A stretch of 64,000 nucleotides of DNA, from NCBI RefSeq assembly GCF_020424085.1, contig NZ_CP080203.1, forward strand, positions 868,001-932,000. The letters run 5' to 3'. The notes below the pieces were generated by a model. The model made no database searches and was not told the DNA's origin. It saw nothing but the letters and a program-made list of their open reading frames with translations. The stretch comes from Mycetocola spongiae (lineage in GTDB: Bacteria > Actinomycetota > Actinomycetes > Actinomycetales > Microbacteriaceae). Both the position numbers and the translations under genes were made by a program. Below are positions 34,966-44,306 of the stretch, in pieces; position 1 is the first letter of the stretch; every line of letters begins with the position of its first letter.

Positions 34966-35709
34966 GTGTCTATCGAACCGACCACGGTCCCTATCCCCGT
35001 CCTTGCCACCCGGCCCCGCGCGAGCGCCGCGCGGCTGGCCTTTTTGGATAGCGCGGGGGCCGGCGGGGCCCTCTTCCCGCTTGGGCTCGCCTTCGGAATG
35101 CTGATGACACACGCCGGATTTGACTGGTGGTGGGCCACCGCATTTACCGCGTTTATCTATGCCGGCTCCCTGGAGTTTCTGCTGGTGGGGCTCGTGGCCG
35201 CGGCCGCACCGCTCTCGCAGATCGCGCTCACCTCGTTCCTGGTGAATCTGCGCCACGTGTTTTATGCCCTGTCCTTTCCGCTGCACCGGGTGCGCCCAGG
35301 CTGGGGCCGGGCCTATTCCACGTTTGCCCTGACCGATGAGGCCTATGCGATCACCACGGCGCGCCCGGAGGAAAACTGGACCCACGCCCGGATCCTGTTT
35401 TTGCAGCTGTTCTGCCAGGCCTATTGGGTGATCGGCGGCACGCTGGGCGCGCTCGCGGGCGGCGCGCTCGGGCTGGAACTGCCGGGGCTAGACTTCACCC
35501 TGACCGCGCTGTTTATTGTGCTCGCGATCGAGGCATTCCGCGCCAAGCGCGATATCCCCACCCCCGTGATCGCCCTCCTCGCCGCGGTGATCGCCCTGCT
35601 GATCTCCGCCGAGAATATGCTCCCCATCGCGATGGCGCTGCTCACCGCGGGCCTGCTCGCGCGCTATGGCCTGCTGTGTCGCCGCGCCCGCGCGGGGGTA
35701 CGGGCATGA
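34966..35709 (+). CDS. brnF: branched-chain amino acid exporter, large subunit (AzlC/BrnF)
   Basis: 247 residues from GTG 34966. AzlC-family features: FLDSAGAGGALFPLGLAFGMLMTHAGFDWWWATAFTAFIYAGSLEFLLVGLV, ALTSFLVNLRHVFYALSFP and TFALTDEAYAITT. About seven membrane helices. With AzlD it forms the two-component exporter of isoleucine, leucine, valine and methionine. Its stop overlaps the azlD start as ATGA. Confidence 0.93.
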   Translation: MSIEPTTVPIPVLATRPRASAARLAFLDSAGAGGALFPLGLAFGMLMTHAGFDWWWATAFTAFIYAGSLEFLLVGLVAAAAPLSQIALTSFLVNLRHVFYALSFPLHRVRPGWGRAYSTFALTDEAYAITTARPEENWTHARILFLQLFCQAYWVIGGTLGALAGGALGLELPGLDFTLTALFIVLAIEAFRAKRDIPTPVIALLAAVIALLISAENMLPIAMALLTAGLLARYGLLCRRARAGVRA

Positions 35710-36035
35710 GCAACCCGGGCTATATCCTCGCCTCGCTGCTGATCTCGGGAGGCATCACCTGGGCGCTGCGGGCGCTGCCGTTTACCGTGATCGGCACGCT
35801 GCGGCGCAGCCCCGCGGTGCTTTTTCTCTCCGAGCATCTGCCGGTCGGGATCATGGTGATCCTCGTGATGTACTGCCTGCGCGGGGTGGACCTGACCTCC
35901 GCGCCGGACGTACTGCCCACGCTGATCGCGCTGAACGTCACGATCGGACTGCAGCTCTGGCGCGGCAATGCCCTGCTCAGTATTTTTGTGGGCACGGGCG
36001 TGAATGTGGCGCTGCTGTCCACCGCCTTTGCCTGA
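35706..36035 (+). CDS. brnE: branched-chain amino acid exporter, small subunit (AzlD/BrnE)
   Basis: 109 residues starting MSNPGYILASLLISGGITWALRALPF, with three to four helices, the AzlD-typical LSEHLPVGIMVILVMYCLRGVDL and LIALNVTIGLQLWRGNALLSIFVGTGVNV. The 4-bp ATGA overlap couples it to brnF. Confidence 0.93.
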   Translation: MSNPGYILASLLISGGITWALRALPFTVIGTLRRSPAVLFLSEHLPVGIMVILVMYCLRGVDLTSAPDVLPTLIALNVTIGLQLWRGNALLSIFVGTGVNVALLSTAFA

Positions 36036-36047
36036 TCCGGGCCGGCG

Positions 36048-38234
36048 CTAGAGCCCCGGCAGCCAGGACAGCCCGGCGACCCGATCCTCCGGGACCACCA
36101 CGTGCAGCCGCTGCGTGGGCCGGGTGAGGGCCACATAGAGCCGGGCCCAATCGGCGGGCCCGGGGTCCACCGGCGGGTCCAGCACCACGATCACGGTATC
36201 AAATTCCAGGCCCTTGCTGGCATCCCCGTCCCCCACCCAAACGCCCCCCAGCGCGGGTAGATGGGCGCCGATCAGCGCCACCGTGCCGGGATTGCCCGCG
36301 GCGGCCACGCGCGCAAGCTCGCGCGCCGCGGCGGGCAGGTCCGCGCGCGGCACCCGGTGAATCTTGGGGGCATGCGCACCCTCGCGAATCGAGACCGCCG
36401 CGGGCTCCCCCGGCGCGAAGCGCGCCAGCAGCGCCGAGGCGAGCTCCATGATCGTGCCGGGCGTGCGATAGTTCACGCTCAGCGTGCGCATCTCCCAGGT
36501 CTTCAGCGCGGGGGCCAGCAGGCCCTCCCAGCTGAAGCCCGCGGCGGAGGCCGTATATTGATGCGCATCGCCCACCAGCGTCATCGAGCGCGTGGGGCAG
36601 CGCCGCAGCAGCGCGCGCAGCAGCAGCGGGCTGATCTCCTGGGCCTCGTCCACGATCACATGACCGTAGACCCATTCCCGATCGGCGGCCGCCCGCTCGG
36701 CGGGGCTGCGATCATCGGTCTCGGCCTGCCGGTCCACCATCGCCTGCACGCCGAGGAAGGACCCGCCGCCGCCCTCCTCCGCGGTGGTATCGGAGAGCAT
36801 ATCCAGCACGCCGTGGGCATATTCCATCTCGCGCTGGCGGGCGCGCCGGGCGCGGGCCCGGGCCGCGGCCGCGGGGCGCGGATCGGTGCCCAGCAGCTCG
36901 GAGAGCTCATCGATCAGCACGATATCGGCGGGGGTCAGCTCGGCGTCCCGCCCCCGGAGCAGGCGTGCGCGCTCCTCCTCCCCCAGCCCGGGCATCAGCT
37001 CGGCGAGGGCGCGCTCATCCGAGAGCAGATCGCGCAGCACGGCCTCGGGCTCCAGCAGGGGCCAGAGCCGGGCAAATTCGGCACGCACCGCGGGATCGGC
37101 GGCCCATTCCCGGCGACGCTCGGCGGCATCCCCGAGGAACTCAACCACCTCGGCGAGGGCACGATTCTCCTGCCGAATGATCTCGGCCAGATATGCGGTT
37201 TCAAAGCGCGGCCGGGCGGCATTATGCCCCAGGCCCAGCTTCCGGATGCGGGTGCGCACGCGGCCAAGAACCGCGGGGGTCACCCGCAGGGTGCCGCTGC
37301 CCGAGGTGGAGATCACGGAGGGTTCCGCGGCGGGCACCTGCAGGCGCGCAATATAGTCGCTCAGCACCCGCGCCATCTCCAGCGAGCCCTTAATCGCGGC
37401 GATCCCCTCGGGGTCCACGCCCGTGGCCTCATATCCGGGCATAAGCGTTCCCGGGGTCATCAGCACCGCGCTATCCTCGCCCAGCGAGGGCAACACCTGG
37501 CCAATATAGTCGAGGAAGGTTGGGGTGGGGCCGAGGATCAACACCACGCTTTTTTCCAGGCGTTCGCGGTGCTCATAGAGCAGATACGCGGCGCGGTGCA
37601 GGGCCACGGCGGTTTTTCCGGTGCCCGGGCCGCCCTGTACCACGAGGGTGCCCGGGAGGGGTGCGCGGATGATCGCGTCCTGTTCGCGCTGAATCGTGCC
37701 GACAATATCGCCCATATGGGCGCTGCGGGGCTGTTCCAGTGCCGCCATCAGCGCGGTATCGGGGCCGCTGGCGGCCCCCTCCAGATCCTCCAGGATCAGG
37801 GGTTCATCATAGACCGCGGTGACCGTGCTGCCCGTGGAGCTTATCCGGCGACGGGCGCGGATGCCATCGCGGTGCAGCGGCGTCGCGGTATAAAACGCGC
37901 GCGAGACCGGGGCGCGCCAGTCCACAAGCAGGCGCGCGCCACCCTCGGGATCGGCCAGGCCGATCCGCCCGATCCGAAACCACTCCCCCTCCTCGGTCTG
38001 GATCGCGCCAAAGAGCAGGCCAAAGCGGGCTGCGCGCAGGCGCGCGAGGCGGCCGCCGTGATGCGCGATGCGGTCATCGCGCTCGGTCAGATCGGTGGTC
38101 GGGGAGGCCAGCAGATCGGAGATCCGGCCGGACTCCTCGCGTTCGAGGCGGTCGATTACCGCGCGCAGCCGATCCAGGTGCGCCTGCTCGGCAATGATCG
38201 GATCCGGGCCGGCGGATAGGGGATTTTCAGCCAT
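36048..38234 (-). CDS. HelD/HelR-type RNA-polymerase-associated superfamily 1 ATPase
   Basis: 728 residues from ATG 38234 (AGGCAGGAATAATC upstream). An N-terminal coiled coil (IIAEQAHLDRLRAVIDRLEREESGRI) is followed by Walker A VQGGPGTGKTAVALHRAAYLLY near 200, a HelD-specific insert, Walker B VIVDEAQEISPLLLRALLRRCP near 527, TLVGDAHQYTAS, LSVNYRTPGTI and the C-terminal YVALTRPTQRLHVVV. The order coiled coil plus split SF1 core is that of HelD, which removes stalled RNA polymerase from DNA; actinobacterial HelR members also give rifampicin tolerance. No rifampin-associated element was seen upstream. Confidence 0.85.
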   Translation of the reverse strand: MAENPLSAGPDPIIAEQAHLDRLRAVIDRLEREESGRISDLLASPTTDLTERDDRIAHHGGRLARLRAARFGLLFGAIQTEEGEWFRIGRIGLADPEGGARLLVDWRAPVSRAFYTATPLHRDGIRARRRISSTGSTVTAVYDEPLILEDLEGAASGPDTALMAALEQPRSAHMGDIVGTIQREQDAIIRAPLPGTLVVQGGPGTGKTAVALHRAAYLLYEHRERLEKSVVLILGPTPTFLDYIGQVLPSLGEDSAVLMTPGTLMPGYEATGVDPEGIAAIKGSLEMARVLSDYIARLQVPAAEPSVISTSGSGTLRVTPAVLGRVRTRIRKLGLGHNAARPRFETAYLAEIIRQENRALAEVVEFLGDAAERRREWAADPAVRAEFARLWPLLEPEAVLRDLLSDERALAELMPGLGEEERARLLRGRDAELTPADIVLIDELSELLGTDPRPAAAARARARRARQREMEYAHGVLDMLSDTTAEEGGGGSFLGVQAMVDRQAETDDRSPAERAAADREWVYGHVIVDEAQEISPLLLRALLRRCPTRSMTLVGDAHQYTASAAGFSWEGLLAPALKTWEMRTLSVNYRTPGTIMELASALLARFAPGEPAAVSIREGAHAPKIHRVPRADLPAAARELARVAAAGNPGTVALIGAHLPALGGVWVGDGDASKGLEFDTVIVVLDPPVDPGPADWARLYVALTRPTQRLHVVVPEDRVAGLSWLPGL

Positions 38235-38303
38235 GATTATTCCTGCCTCCCGCCGAATGAAACGGCATATCCACGCGGCGAATTCCCGGCGCGGGCCAAT
38301 CAA

Positions 38304-39179
38304 CTAGCGTAGTTGGCCGGGGGCCCCACGGGTATTCCGCCGGGCCTGGGCGCGGCGCACGGGCAGGCCACAGACGATCGCGGTGGCCACCAGCGCGCCG
38401 GCCACCCCGGCGACCTCCCCGGAGAGCAGCAGGGGCTCGCCCACCGACTCGATGATCCGCACACCAACCAGCGCAATCACCGCGGCAAGAATCGCCCCGA
38501 TCAGGCCCAGCATTCCCAGCGCCAGCCGCACGCGCCTGAGCGCGTGCACCCCGGGGCCCGCGGCGCGCGGGGACCCGCCGGGGCGCAGCGCACAGCCGAG
38601 CGCGAGGAAGCCGCAGGCCAGCGCGATCCCGCCGATCACATCGCTGGGTCGGTGCCAGCCGAAGGCCAGCAATTGCCAGCTCACCACCGAGAGCAGGATG
38701 ACGCCGGGGATCGCGAGGATCCAGCGCGCGGTGGCGGGCACCACGATCAGGAGCCCAAACACCAGGGCCGCGACCACCGAGGCATGCCCACTCGGAAAGG
38801 AATTGGACTGGTTAACGGCATGAAAATCGGGCCGTTCCAGGAGCCAGTTTTTTAACAGCTGACTGGAGAGAATGGTCGCCCCGATTCCCAGGCCCACCTG
38901 CACGGCGGCGCGCCAGGATCCGCGGAGCAGCGCGAGGATCGCGATGACCACGCCGCTGCCGAGGATCGAGGCGATCGAGACCCAGCCCAGGGGGGCGGGA
39001 ACATCGGAGAGAAACTCGCTTGCACCCAGCAGCGAGTTCTCGGCCCGCTGACCCGCCGCGCTCTGCACACCCAGCAGATAGGCCGCGATAAAAACGATGA
39101 CCGCGGCGCAAAACACACTCCAGGAGTAGATGCGCCCGCGGCGCACCGCATCGGCGCTCTCCGGCGTGTACTGCGACAT
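38304..39179 (-). CDS. PAP2-family membrane phosphatase
   Basis: 291 residues from ATG 39179, with GGAGG four bases upstream. Six or more membrane segments carry the PAP2 motifs: KNWLLERPDF, SNSFPSGHASVVAALVFG and FGWHRPSDVIGGIALA (His and Asp of the catalytic triad). A further helix pair at the C-terminus precedes a basic tail. Such enzymes dephosphorylate undecaprenyl-pyrophosphate or phosphatidic acid at the outer membrane face. It is followed 69 bp later by the HelD-like gene. Confidence 0.9.
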   Translation of the reverse strand: MSQYTPESADAVRRGRIYSWSVFCAAVIVFIAAYLLGVQSAAGQRAENSLLGASEFLSDVPAPLGWVSIASILGSGVVIAILALLRGSWRAAVQVGLGIGATILSSQLLKNWLLERPDFHAVNQSNSFPSGHASVVAALVFGLLIVVPATARWILAIPGVILLSVVSWQLLAFGWHRPSDVIGGIALACGFLALGCALRPGGSPRAAGPGVHALRRVRLALGMLGLIGAILAAVIALVGVRIIESVGEPLLLSGEVAGVAGALVATAIVCGLPVRRAQARRNTRGAPGQLR

Positions 39180-39444
39180 GATCCTCCGCTTCGCGGGTGG
39201 CGGGAGCGCGGGGCCCCGGGCGGGCCGGGCGCCCACACCCCGACCGAGCGGCCGGGCAACGACCCTTAACTGTACGGCACGCGGATGCATAACCCGAGCC
39301 ATCCGCGCGACACCCGGGCGTGCATAATCCGTCAAAACGGGGGTTTTCTGGCATCCCCGGATGGCCGCGCTTGACCCCGGCACCGCGGGCGCGGCAGGAT
39401 AGAAATGCCCCCCAAAAAGGGGACCCTATCCCCCAAAGGAACCC

Positions 39445-40956
39445 GTGAAACTCCCCCTCCTGGCGCTGAGCGCCGCGACCCTCGCCTCCACCCTTACCCT
39501 CGGAACCACCCCCGCGCTAGCTTCGGTCCCTACCCCGGGAACCACCCCCGCGCCAGCCGCCAGCCCCGCCGCGATATCCTGGCGCGCGGCGGACCCGGCG
39601 GCGGAGGTCGCCGTGCCCGATGCCGCCCTGACCGAGGCGCTGCGCGAACAACTCGGGCTCCCGGCGGATGCCCCGATCACCCGCGCCGACCTGGAACGTC
39701 TGACCTATTTTTGGACCGTAGACGCACCCATCGCCGATCTGACCGGGCTGGAGGCCGCCATCAACCTGCGCGATCTGGCCCTGTCCGGCGCACGCCTCCA
39801 CGATCTCTCCCCCCTCGCCAACCTGACCCGGCTGGAGACCCTCGCGGTGAACGGCAATGCCGTGACCGATCTGCGCCCACTCGCCCACCTGACCGGCCTG
39901 CGCTCGCTCGATCTGCGCCATAACACCCTCGGCGATCTCTCTCCCCTGTCCGGGCTCACCGCGCTTGAGGAGCTCAACGTCTCCTGGAATAGGGTCGAGG
40001 ACCTCACCCCGCTGGCGGGCCTGCCCCGGCTGCGCCTGCTGCTGGCCGTGCAGAACCGACTCACCGGCGTGGCACCCCTGGCCGGCATGGCCTCCCTCCA
40101 GGCCCTGGCCCTCTCCGGCAATGCCATCTCCGATTTTGCCGTCCTCGGCGATCTCACCGGAAAGATTACGCTCCTCGGCGGCCAGGATATTTCGGCCGAG
40201 CCGGTATATGTGCCCCGCGAGGCCACCCGTTTCCGCACCACGACCCTGCCGGATAGCCTGCACGCCCGCCTGCCCCGCGCCGGCGAGCACGAGGTGCGCA
40301 GCATCGGCTATGACTGGGACACGCAGACCCTGCTGGACACCCCCACCCGGGACTGGACCCTCACCCCCGGGCAGACCACCCTCGACATCGGCTTCATCAC
40401 CGCGGTGGATGGCGTCGCTAATACCGATCCGGTACCCGAGGACCTGGAGAACCCCGCCAATGGCGAGGCGCTGACCGAGGCCAAGGGCATAATTACCCGC
40501 CCGATCATCCGCTCCGAAATCACGTCCGCGGCCCCGGCCCCGGCCGCCGTCGGAACCGCCTATCGGCATGTTTTTCGCACCACGGAGGGCTTCCCGGCCG
40601 CCTCCTGGACGCTGGATGCCACGATTCCCGGCCTGCACCTGGACGCCGATGGGGTACTCTCCGGAACCCCCACCGGGGCGGGCAGCCACCACGTCACGGT
40701 GAGCGCCGCGGATTCCCACGGCAATACCCTCACCCAGGCGCTCACGCTGGAGGTGACCGCCGCCGCGCTCCCCACGCCGCCGCCCCCGGCCTCGGGCGGC
40801 GAGGAAACCGGCGCGAACGAGTCCGCCGCCCCCACGCCTCCCGGCGGGCTCGCCCGCACCGGCGCGACGGGAATCGCCGCCGGAGCCGCCGCGGCGCTTG
40901 CGCTGCTGCTGGCCGGCCTCGCCACGCTGCGCCGCCCGCTGCGCGGCCGCCGCTAG
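39445..40956 (+). CDS. LRR surface protein 1 of tandem trio, LARTG sorting signal
   Basis: 503 residues from GTG 39445 (AAAGGAACCC upstream). Signal peptide VKLPLLALSAATLASTL...PALA. After an N-terminal cap come six or so internalin-type LRRs of 22 residues (LRDLALSGARLHDLSPLANL, LETLAVNGNAVTDLRPLAHL, LRSLDLRHNTLGDLSPLSGL), ending near TLLGGQDISAEPVYVPREA. A linker domain follows (IGYDWDTQTLLDTPTRDW), then a putative Ig-like domain (GTAYRHVFRTTEGFPAASWTLDATIPGLHLDADGVLSGTPTGAGSH). The C-terminus is a Pro-rich wall spacer, LARTG, a helix and RRPLRGRR. Adhesin or receptor role is inferred. Confidence 0.88.
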   Translation: MKLPLLALSAATLASTLTLGTTPALASVPTPGTTPAPAASPAAISWRAADPAAEVAVPDAALTEALREQLGLPADAPITRADLERLTYFWTVDAPIADLTGLEAAINLRDLALSGARLHDLSPLANLTRLETLAVNGNAVTDLRPLAHLTGLRSLDLRHNTLGDLSPLSGLTALEELNVSWNRVEDLTPLAGLPRLRLLLAVQNRLTGVAPLAGMASLQALALSGNAISDFAVLGDLTGKITLLGGQDISAEPVYVPREATRFRTTTLPDSLHARLPRAGEHEVRSIGYDWDTQTLLDTPTRDWTLTPGQTTLDIGFITAVDGVANTDPVPEDLENPANGEALTEAKGIITRPIIRSEITSAAPAPAAVGTAYRHVFRTTEGFPAASWTLDATIPGLHLDADGVLSGTPTGAGSHHVTVSAADSHGNTLTQALTLEVTAAALPTPPPPASGGEETGANESAAPTPPGGLARTGATGIAAGAAAALALLLAGLATLRRPLRGRR

Positions 40957-41209
40957 ACCCGGGGCTTCCCGCGCGGATCATCACCCAGATCCTGGCCCCA
41001 TCCCGGGGGCTTCACTTTTCCGCGTCCGTGCGGAACACTGGACCCACAAAAATATCAAAAATTACGGCCCCTCCGCACGGGGAGCCACAAAACACAGCAC
41101 TAAGGACACCGTGAAACTCAGGCTCCCCCTCTCCGCCCTGGCCGTGGGCACGCTCGCCTCGGGCCTCGCCCTCGCCGCAGTCCCCGCCACCGCGGCCCCC
41201 GCACCGGCC
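40894..41209. repeat. 316-bp direct repeat, copy 1
   Basis: It spans the anchor helix of LRR protein 1, the intergenic region and the signal peptide of LRR protein 2. It matches 42554-42868 with about a dozen substitutions and a one-base length change in an A-run. Confidence 0.9.
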
Positions 41210-42616
41210 CCCGCCCAGGCCACCGCCTTTGGCACCGTGTTTCGCGCGGCCGATGCGCCGCTCATTCCCGACCCCGCGTTGCAGGCAGCAATTCGTTTTG
41301 CCCTCGATCTGTCCGACTCGGAACCCATAACCCAGGAACACCTGGATCGGCTCGACTTCCTGATGAGCACCGAGGAGCCCATCACCGATCTGACCGGGAT
41401 CACGGGTGCGGCCAACCTCACCTATATTTCGATCGAAAACGCGCAGATCACCGATCTGAGCCCGCTACTCGGTCTCGATAAGCTCGAGGATATTACCCTT
41501 GCGCACAGCGTGAAAGCCGACCTATCGCCGCTGAGCGAGTTGCCCAAGCTCCGTTTTCTTAATCTGCGCGATAACGACCTGAGCGATATTGGGGCTCTTG
41601 CCAATATGCCGGCAATGGAAGTGCTGAATATTTCGGGAAATAAAATCGAGGATATTTCCGTACTCGCCTCGATCCCCACCCTCGCCTCACTTGAGGCCAT
41701 GGAAAACAGAATCAGCGACGTCTCGGCACTAAACGGGCACCCGACCCTGAATAACCTCGTCCTTGCGCTGAATAAAATCGCCGATTTTTCCGCCCTCGGT
41801 AGCATGGACGGCAAGGAGTTTGTACTCGGAGGCCAGGAGGTTTCCGGGCCACCCGCCTACGTTCCCCGCGATGCCCAGACATATTTGACCCAGACACTAC
41901 CCGATACCCTGCGGCCACGCGAGGCCTTCACCTGGGAAATGGACGTGCACGTTGTGGGATACGACTGGGATTCCGCCACGCTGCACGAGGCCCCGACCCG
42001 GAGCTGGGCGGTGAGTGAATCGGATACCGTGCTGCGCGGGGGATTTGTCACCGATAGGGACGGTCTTATCAATACCGAGCCAATTCCAGGAAGCCTCGCG
42101 GAGATCACCGATCCCAGCATGCTCTCCGACCTGATCGAGACGAAGGGCACCGTTACCCGGCCGATCATCTGGTCCGAGGTTACTTCTAAGAATCCCGCCG
42201 AGGCCCCCGTGGACGTGGCATATAACCATGACTTCACCGTGACCGAGGGTTTCCCCGCCACCAACTGGCAGCTAGACTCCGCAATTCCGGGACTCACGCT
42301 GGGCGCCGACGGCGTGTTCTCCGGCACCCCGACCGAGGCCGGCTCCTTTGAACGCACGATCAGCATCCGCGATAGCTACGGCAATACCATCAACCACCGC
42401 TTCACCCTGGTCGTTACCGCGGGTGCCACCACGCCTCCCTCGCCAACCCCGCCCGGCGGAGGGACCGGCACCGCCACTCCGCCCCCCGGCGGCGGAAACG
42501 GCGGAACCCTGCCCGATACGGGTAGCGATCTGCCGCTCGCGGTCGGAGCCGCCGCGCTTGCGCTGCTGCTGGCCGGCCTCGCCACGCTGCGCCGCCCGCT
42601 GCGCGGCCGCCGCTAG
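41111..42616 (+). CDS. LRR surface protein 2 of tandem trio, LPDTG sorting signal
   Basis: 501 residues from GTG 41111, with AAGGACACC directly upstream and the same signal peptide as protein 3 (VKLRLPLSALAVGTLASGLALAAVPATAA). Internalin-type repeats include LTYISIENAQITDLSPLLGL, LRFLNLRDNDLSDIGALANM and MEVLNISGNKIEDISVLASI. The linker domain (VGYDWDSATLHEAPTRSW) and Ig-like domain (VDVAYNHDFTVTEGFPATNWQLDSAIPGLTLGADGVFSGTPTEAGS) parallel protein 1. The C-terminus has a Pro/Gly spacer, LPDTG, a helix and RRPLRGRR identical to protein 1. The LRR face differs most among the paralogues, as expected for ligand diversification. Confidence 0.88.
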   Translation: MKLRLPLSALAVGTLASGLALAAVPATAAPAPAPAQATAFGTVFRAADAPLIPDPALQAAIRFALDLSDSEPITQEHLDRLDFLMSTEEPITDLTGITGAANLTYISIENAQITDLSPLLGLDKLEDITLAHSVKADLSPLSELPKLRFLNLRDNDLSDIGALANMPAMEVLNISGNKIEDISVLASIPTLASLEAMENRISDVSALNGHPTLNNLVLALNKIADFSALGSMDGKEFVLGGQEVSGPPAYVPRDAQTYLTQTLPDTLRPREAFTWEMDVHVVGYDWDSATLHEAPTRSWAVSESDTVLRGGFVTDRDGLINTEPIPGSLAEITDPSMLSDLIETKGTVTRPIIWSEVTSKNPAEAPVDVAYNHDFTVTEGFPATNWQLDSAIPGLTLGADGVFSGTPTEAGSFERTISIRDSYGNTINHRFTLVVTAGATTPPSPTPPGGGTGTATPPPGGGNGGTLPDTGSDLPLAVGAAALALLLAGLATLRRPLRGRR

Positions 42617-42868
42617 ACCCGGGGCTTCCCGCGCGGATCATCACCCAGATCCTGGCCCCATGCCGGGGGCTTCACTTTTCCGCGCCCATGCGGGACACTG
42701 GACCCAGAAAAATATCAAAATTACGGCCCCTCCGCACGGGGAGCCACAAAACACAGCACTAAGGACACCGTGAAACTCAGGCTTCCCTTCTCCGCCCTGG
42801 CCGTGGGCACGCTCGCCTCGGGCCTCGCCCTCGCCGCAGTCCCCGCCACCGCGGCCCCCGCACCGGCC
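42554..42868. repeat. 316-bp direct repeat, copy 2 (315 bp)
   Basis: It spans the anchor of LRR protein 2, the intergenic region and the signal peptide of LRR protein 3. The offset to copy 1 is 1660 bp, one gene unit. Confidence 0.9.
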
Positions 42869-44293
42869 GCGGCCACCGCCACCGCCACCGCCTTTGGCAC
42901 CGTTTTTCGCGCGGCCGATGCGCCGCTCATTCCCGATCCCGCGCTTGAGGACGCGATCCGGGAATCCCTGAATATCGGGCCCACGGTACCGCTCACCCAG
43001 GAACACCTGGACAACCTGACCTATCTGCAGAGCTCAACCTCCCAGATCACCAGCCTCGCCGGGCTGGAGAACGCAAAAAACCTCACCAATATCGCCATCG
43101 GCAACGGGGATATTTCCGATGTCAGCCCCATCGCGAGCCTCGAGAAGCTCGAGCACCTCTCTCTTCCCAGCAGCGTGCACGCCGATCTCAGCGTGCTCCG
43201 CGGGCTTCCCGCGCTGTGGTATCTCAATATCGCCGATAATAAGCTCACCGATATCTCCGATCTGGCGGATTTCCCCGCACTATTGGACCTGGATATCCAT
43301 CAGAACCAGATCAGCGATATCTCCACCCTCGCCACGATCCCCACGCTGGAGACCCTGATCGCCGCGGATAACCGGATCGATGATGTATCCGCGCTGGCCG
43401 GGAGCGCAAACCTTACGGAATTGATTCTGGTTTTTAACCGGATCGCCGATTTCTCGGTTCTTGATGTGCGCACCTCCTCCAGCACGGATACCTTCCTCGG
43501 GGCACAGACCATCGACGCGGGCCCCGTTTATGTTCCGCGGGGAGCGTCCTCCTATATCGGCGAGAACCTACCCGATTCCCTGAAGCCGCGCGTGCCCGGG
43601 CCCACCGAGACCAGCGTGACCCTCGTGGGCTATGACTGGGACTCCGAGACCCTCCTGACCGAGCCCACCCGCACGTGGGCGATCACCCCCGACCTGCAGG
43701 AGCTCGCCGGCGGTTTTGTCACGGATGTTGACGGCGAGATTTATACCAGCCCCATTCCCGCGAGCCTCGCCGAGATCACCTCCCCCGAGCAGGCCGAGGC
43801 GGTGCAGGAGATGAACGGCTTTGTGAAGCGCGCAATCGTCTGGTCGGAGATCACCTCCACCGCTCCCGCCGCCGGCACCGTGGGTACCGCCCTGAGCCAC
43901 GGCTTCACCACCACCGAGGGCTTCCCGACCAGCGCCTGGGAGCTCAACGAGCCGATCCCCGGCCTGAGCCTCTCCGCCGCGGGAGTCCTGAGCGGCACCC
44001 CCACCGAGGCCGGCTCGTTTAGCCGCACCCTGAGCGCCCGGGACAGCCTGGGCAATACCATCACCCAGGAGTTCACCCTGGTCATTGCCGCGGAAGCCAT
44101 CACCACCCCGTCGCCCACCCCGACCGGGGGCGAGACCGGCACCTCCACGCCGAGCCCCAGCCTCGGCTCCGGCAACGCCGGTGGGGCCCTGCCCGGCACC
44201 GGTAGCGATGCCCCCCTCGCGGTGGGTATCGGCGCACTCGCGCTGCTGCTGGCCGGCCTGGCCACGCGAATCCTGAGCCGCCGCCGCGCCTAA
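42770..44293 (+). CDS. LRR surface protein 3 of tandem trio, LPGTG sorting signal
   Basis: 507 residues from GTG 42770 within the duplicated leader. LRRs include LTNIAIGNGDISDVSPIASL, LWYLNIADNKLTDISDLADF, LLDLDIHQNQISDISTLATI and LETLIAADNRIDDVSALAGS. The linker (LVGYDWDSETLLTEPTRTW) and Ig-like domain (GTALSHGFTTTEGFPTSAWELNEPIPGLSLSAAGVLSGTPTEAGS) are shared with proteins 1 and 2. The C-terminus is LPGTGSDAPLAV, a helix and SRRRA, differing from the RRPLRGRR ends of the other two, so the anchor block was not duplicated a third time. It ends in TAA before a hairpin terminator. Confidence 0.88.
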   Translation: MKLRLPFSALAVGTLASGLALAAVPATAAPAPAAATATATAFGTVFRAADAPLIPDPALEDAIRESLNIGPTVPLTQEHLDNLTYLQSSTSQITSLAGLENAKNLTNIAIGNGDISDVSPIASLEKLEHLSLPSSVHADLSVLRGLPALWYLNIADNKLTDISDLADFPALLDLDIHQNQISDISTLATIPTLETLIAADNRIDDVSALAGSANLTELILVFNRIADFSVLDVRTSSSTDTFLGAQTIDAGPVYVPRGASSYIGENLPDSLKPRVPGPTETSVTLVGYDWDSETLLTEPTRTWAITPDLQELAGGFVTDVDGEIYTSPIPASLAEITSPEQAEAVQEMNGFVKRAIVWSEITSTAPAAGTVGTALSHGFTTTEGFPTSAWELNEPIPGLSLSAAGVLSGTPTEAGSFSRTLSARDSLGNTITQEFTLVIAAEAITTPSPTPTGGETGTSTPSPSLGSGNAGGALPGTGSDAPLAVGIGALALLLAGLATRILSRRRA

Positions 44294-44306
44294 ACACCGC
44301 ACGCAC

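Noticed and set aside
36261-38219. 652-codon plus-strand frame opposite the HelD-like gene
   Set aside because: Composition is His/Gly/Arg-rich antisense; the opposite strand has complete SF1 motifs.
41111-44293. LRR duplication as an insertion sequence or transposon
   Set aside because: No transposase, terminal repeats or target duplications; the repeat consists of gene ends and a spacer, as from unequal recombination.
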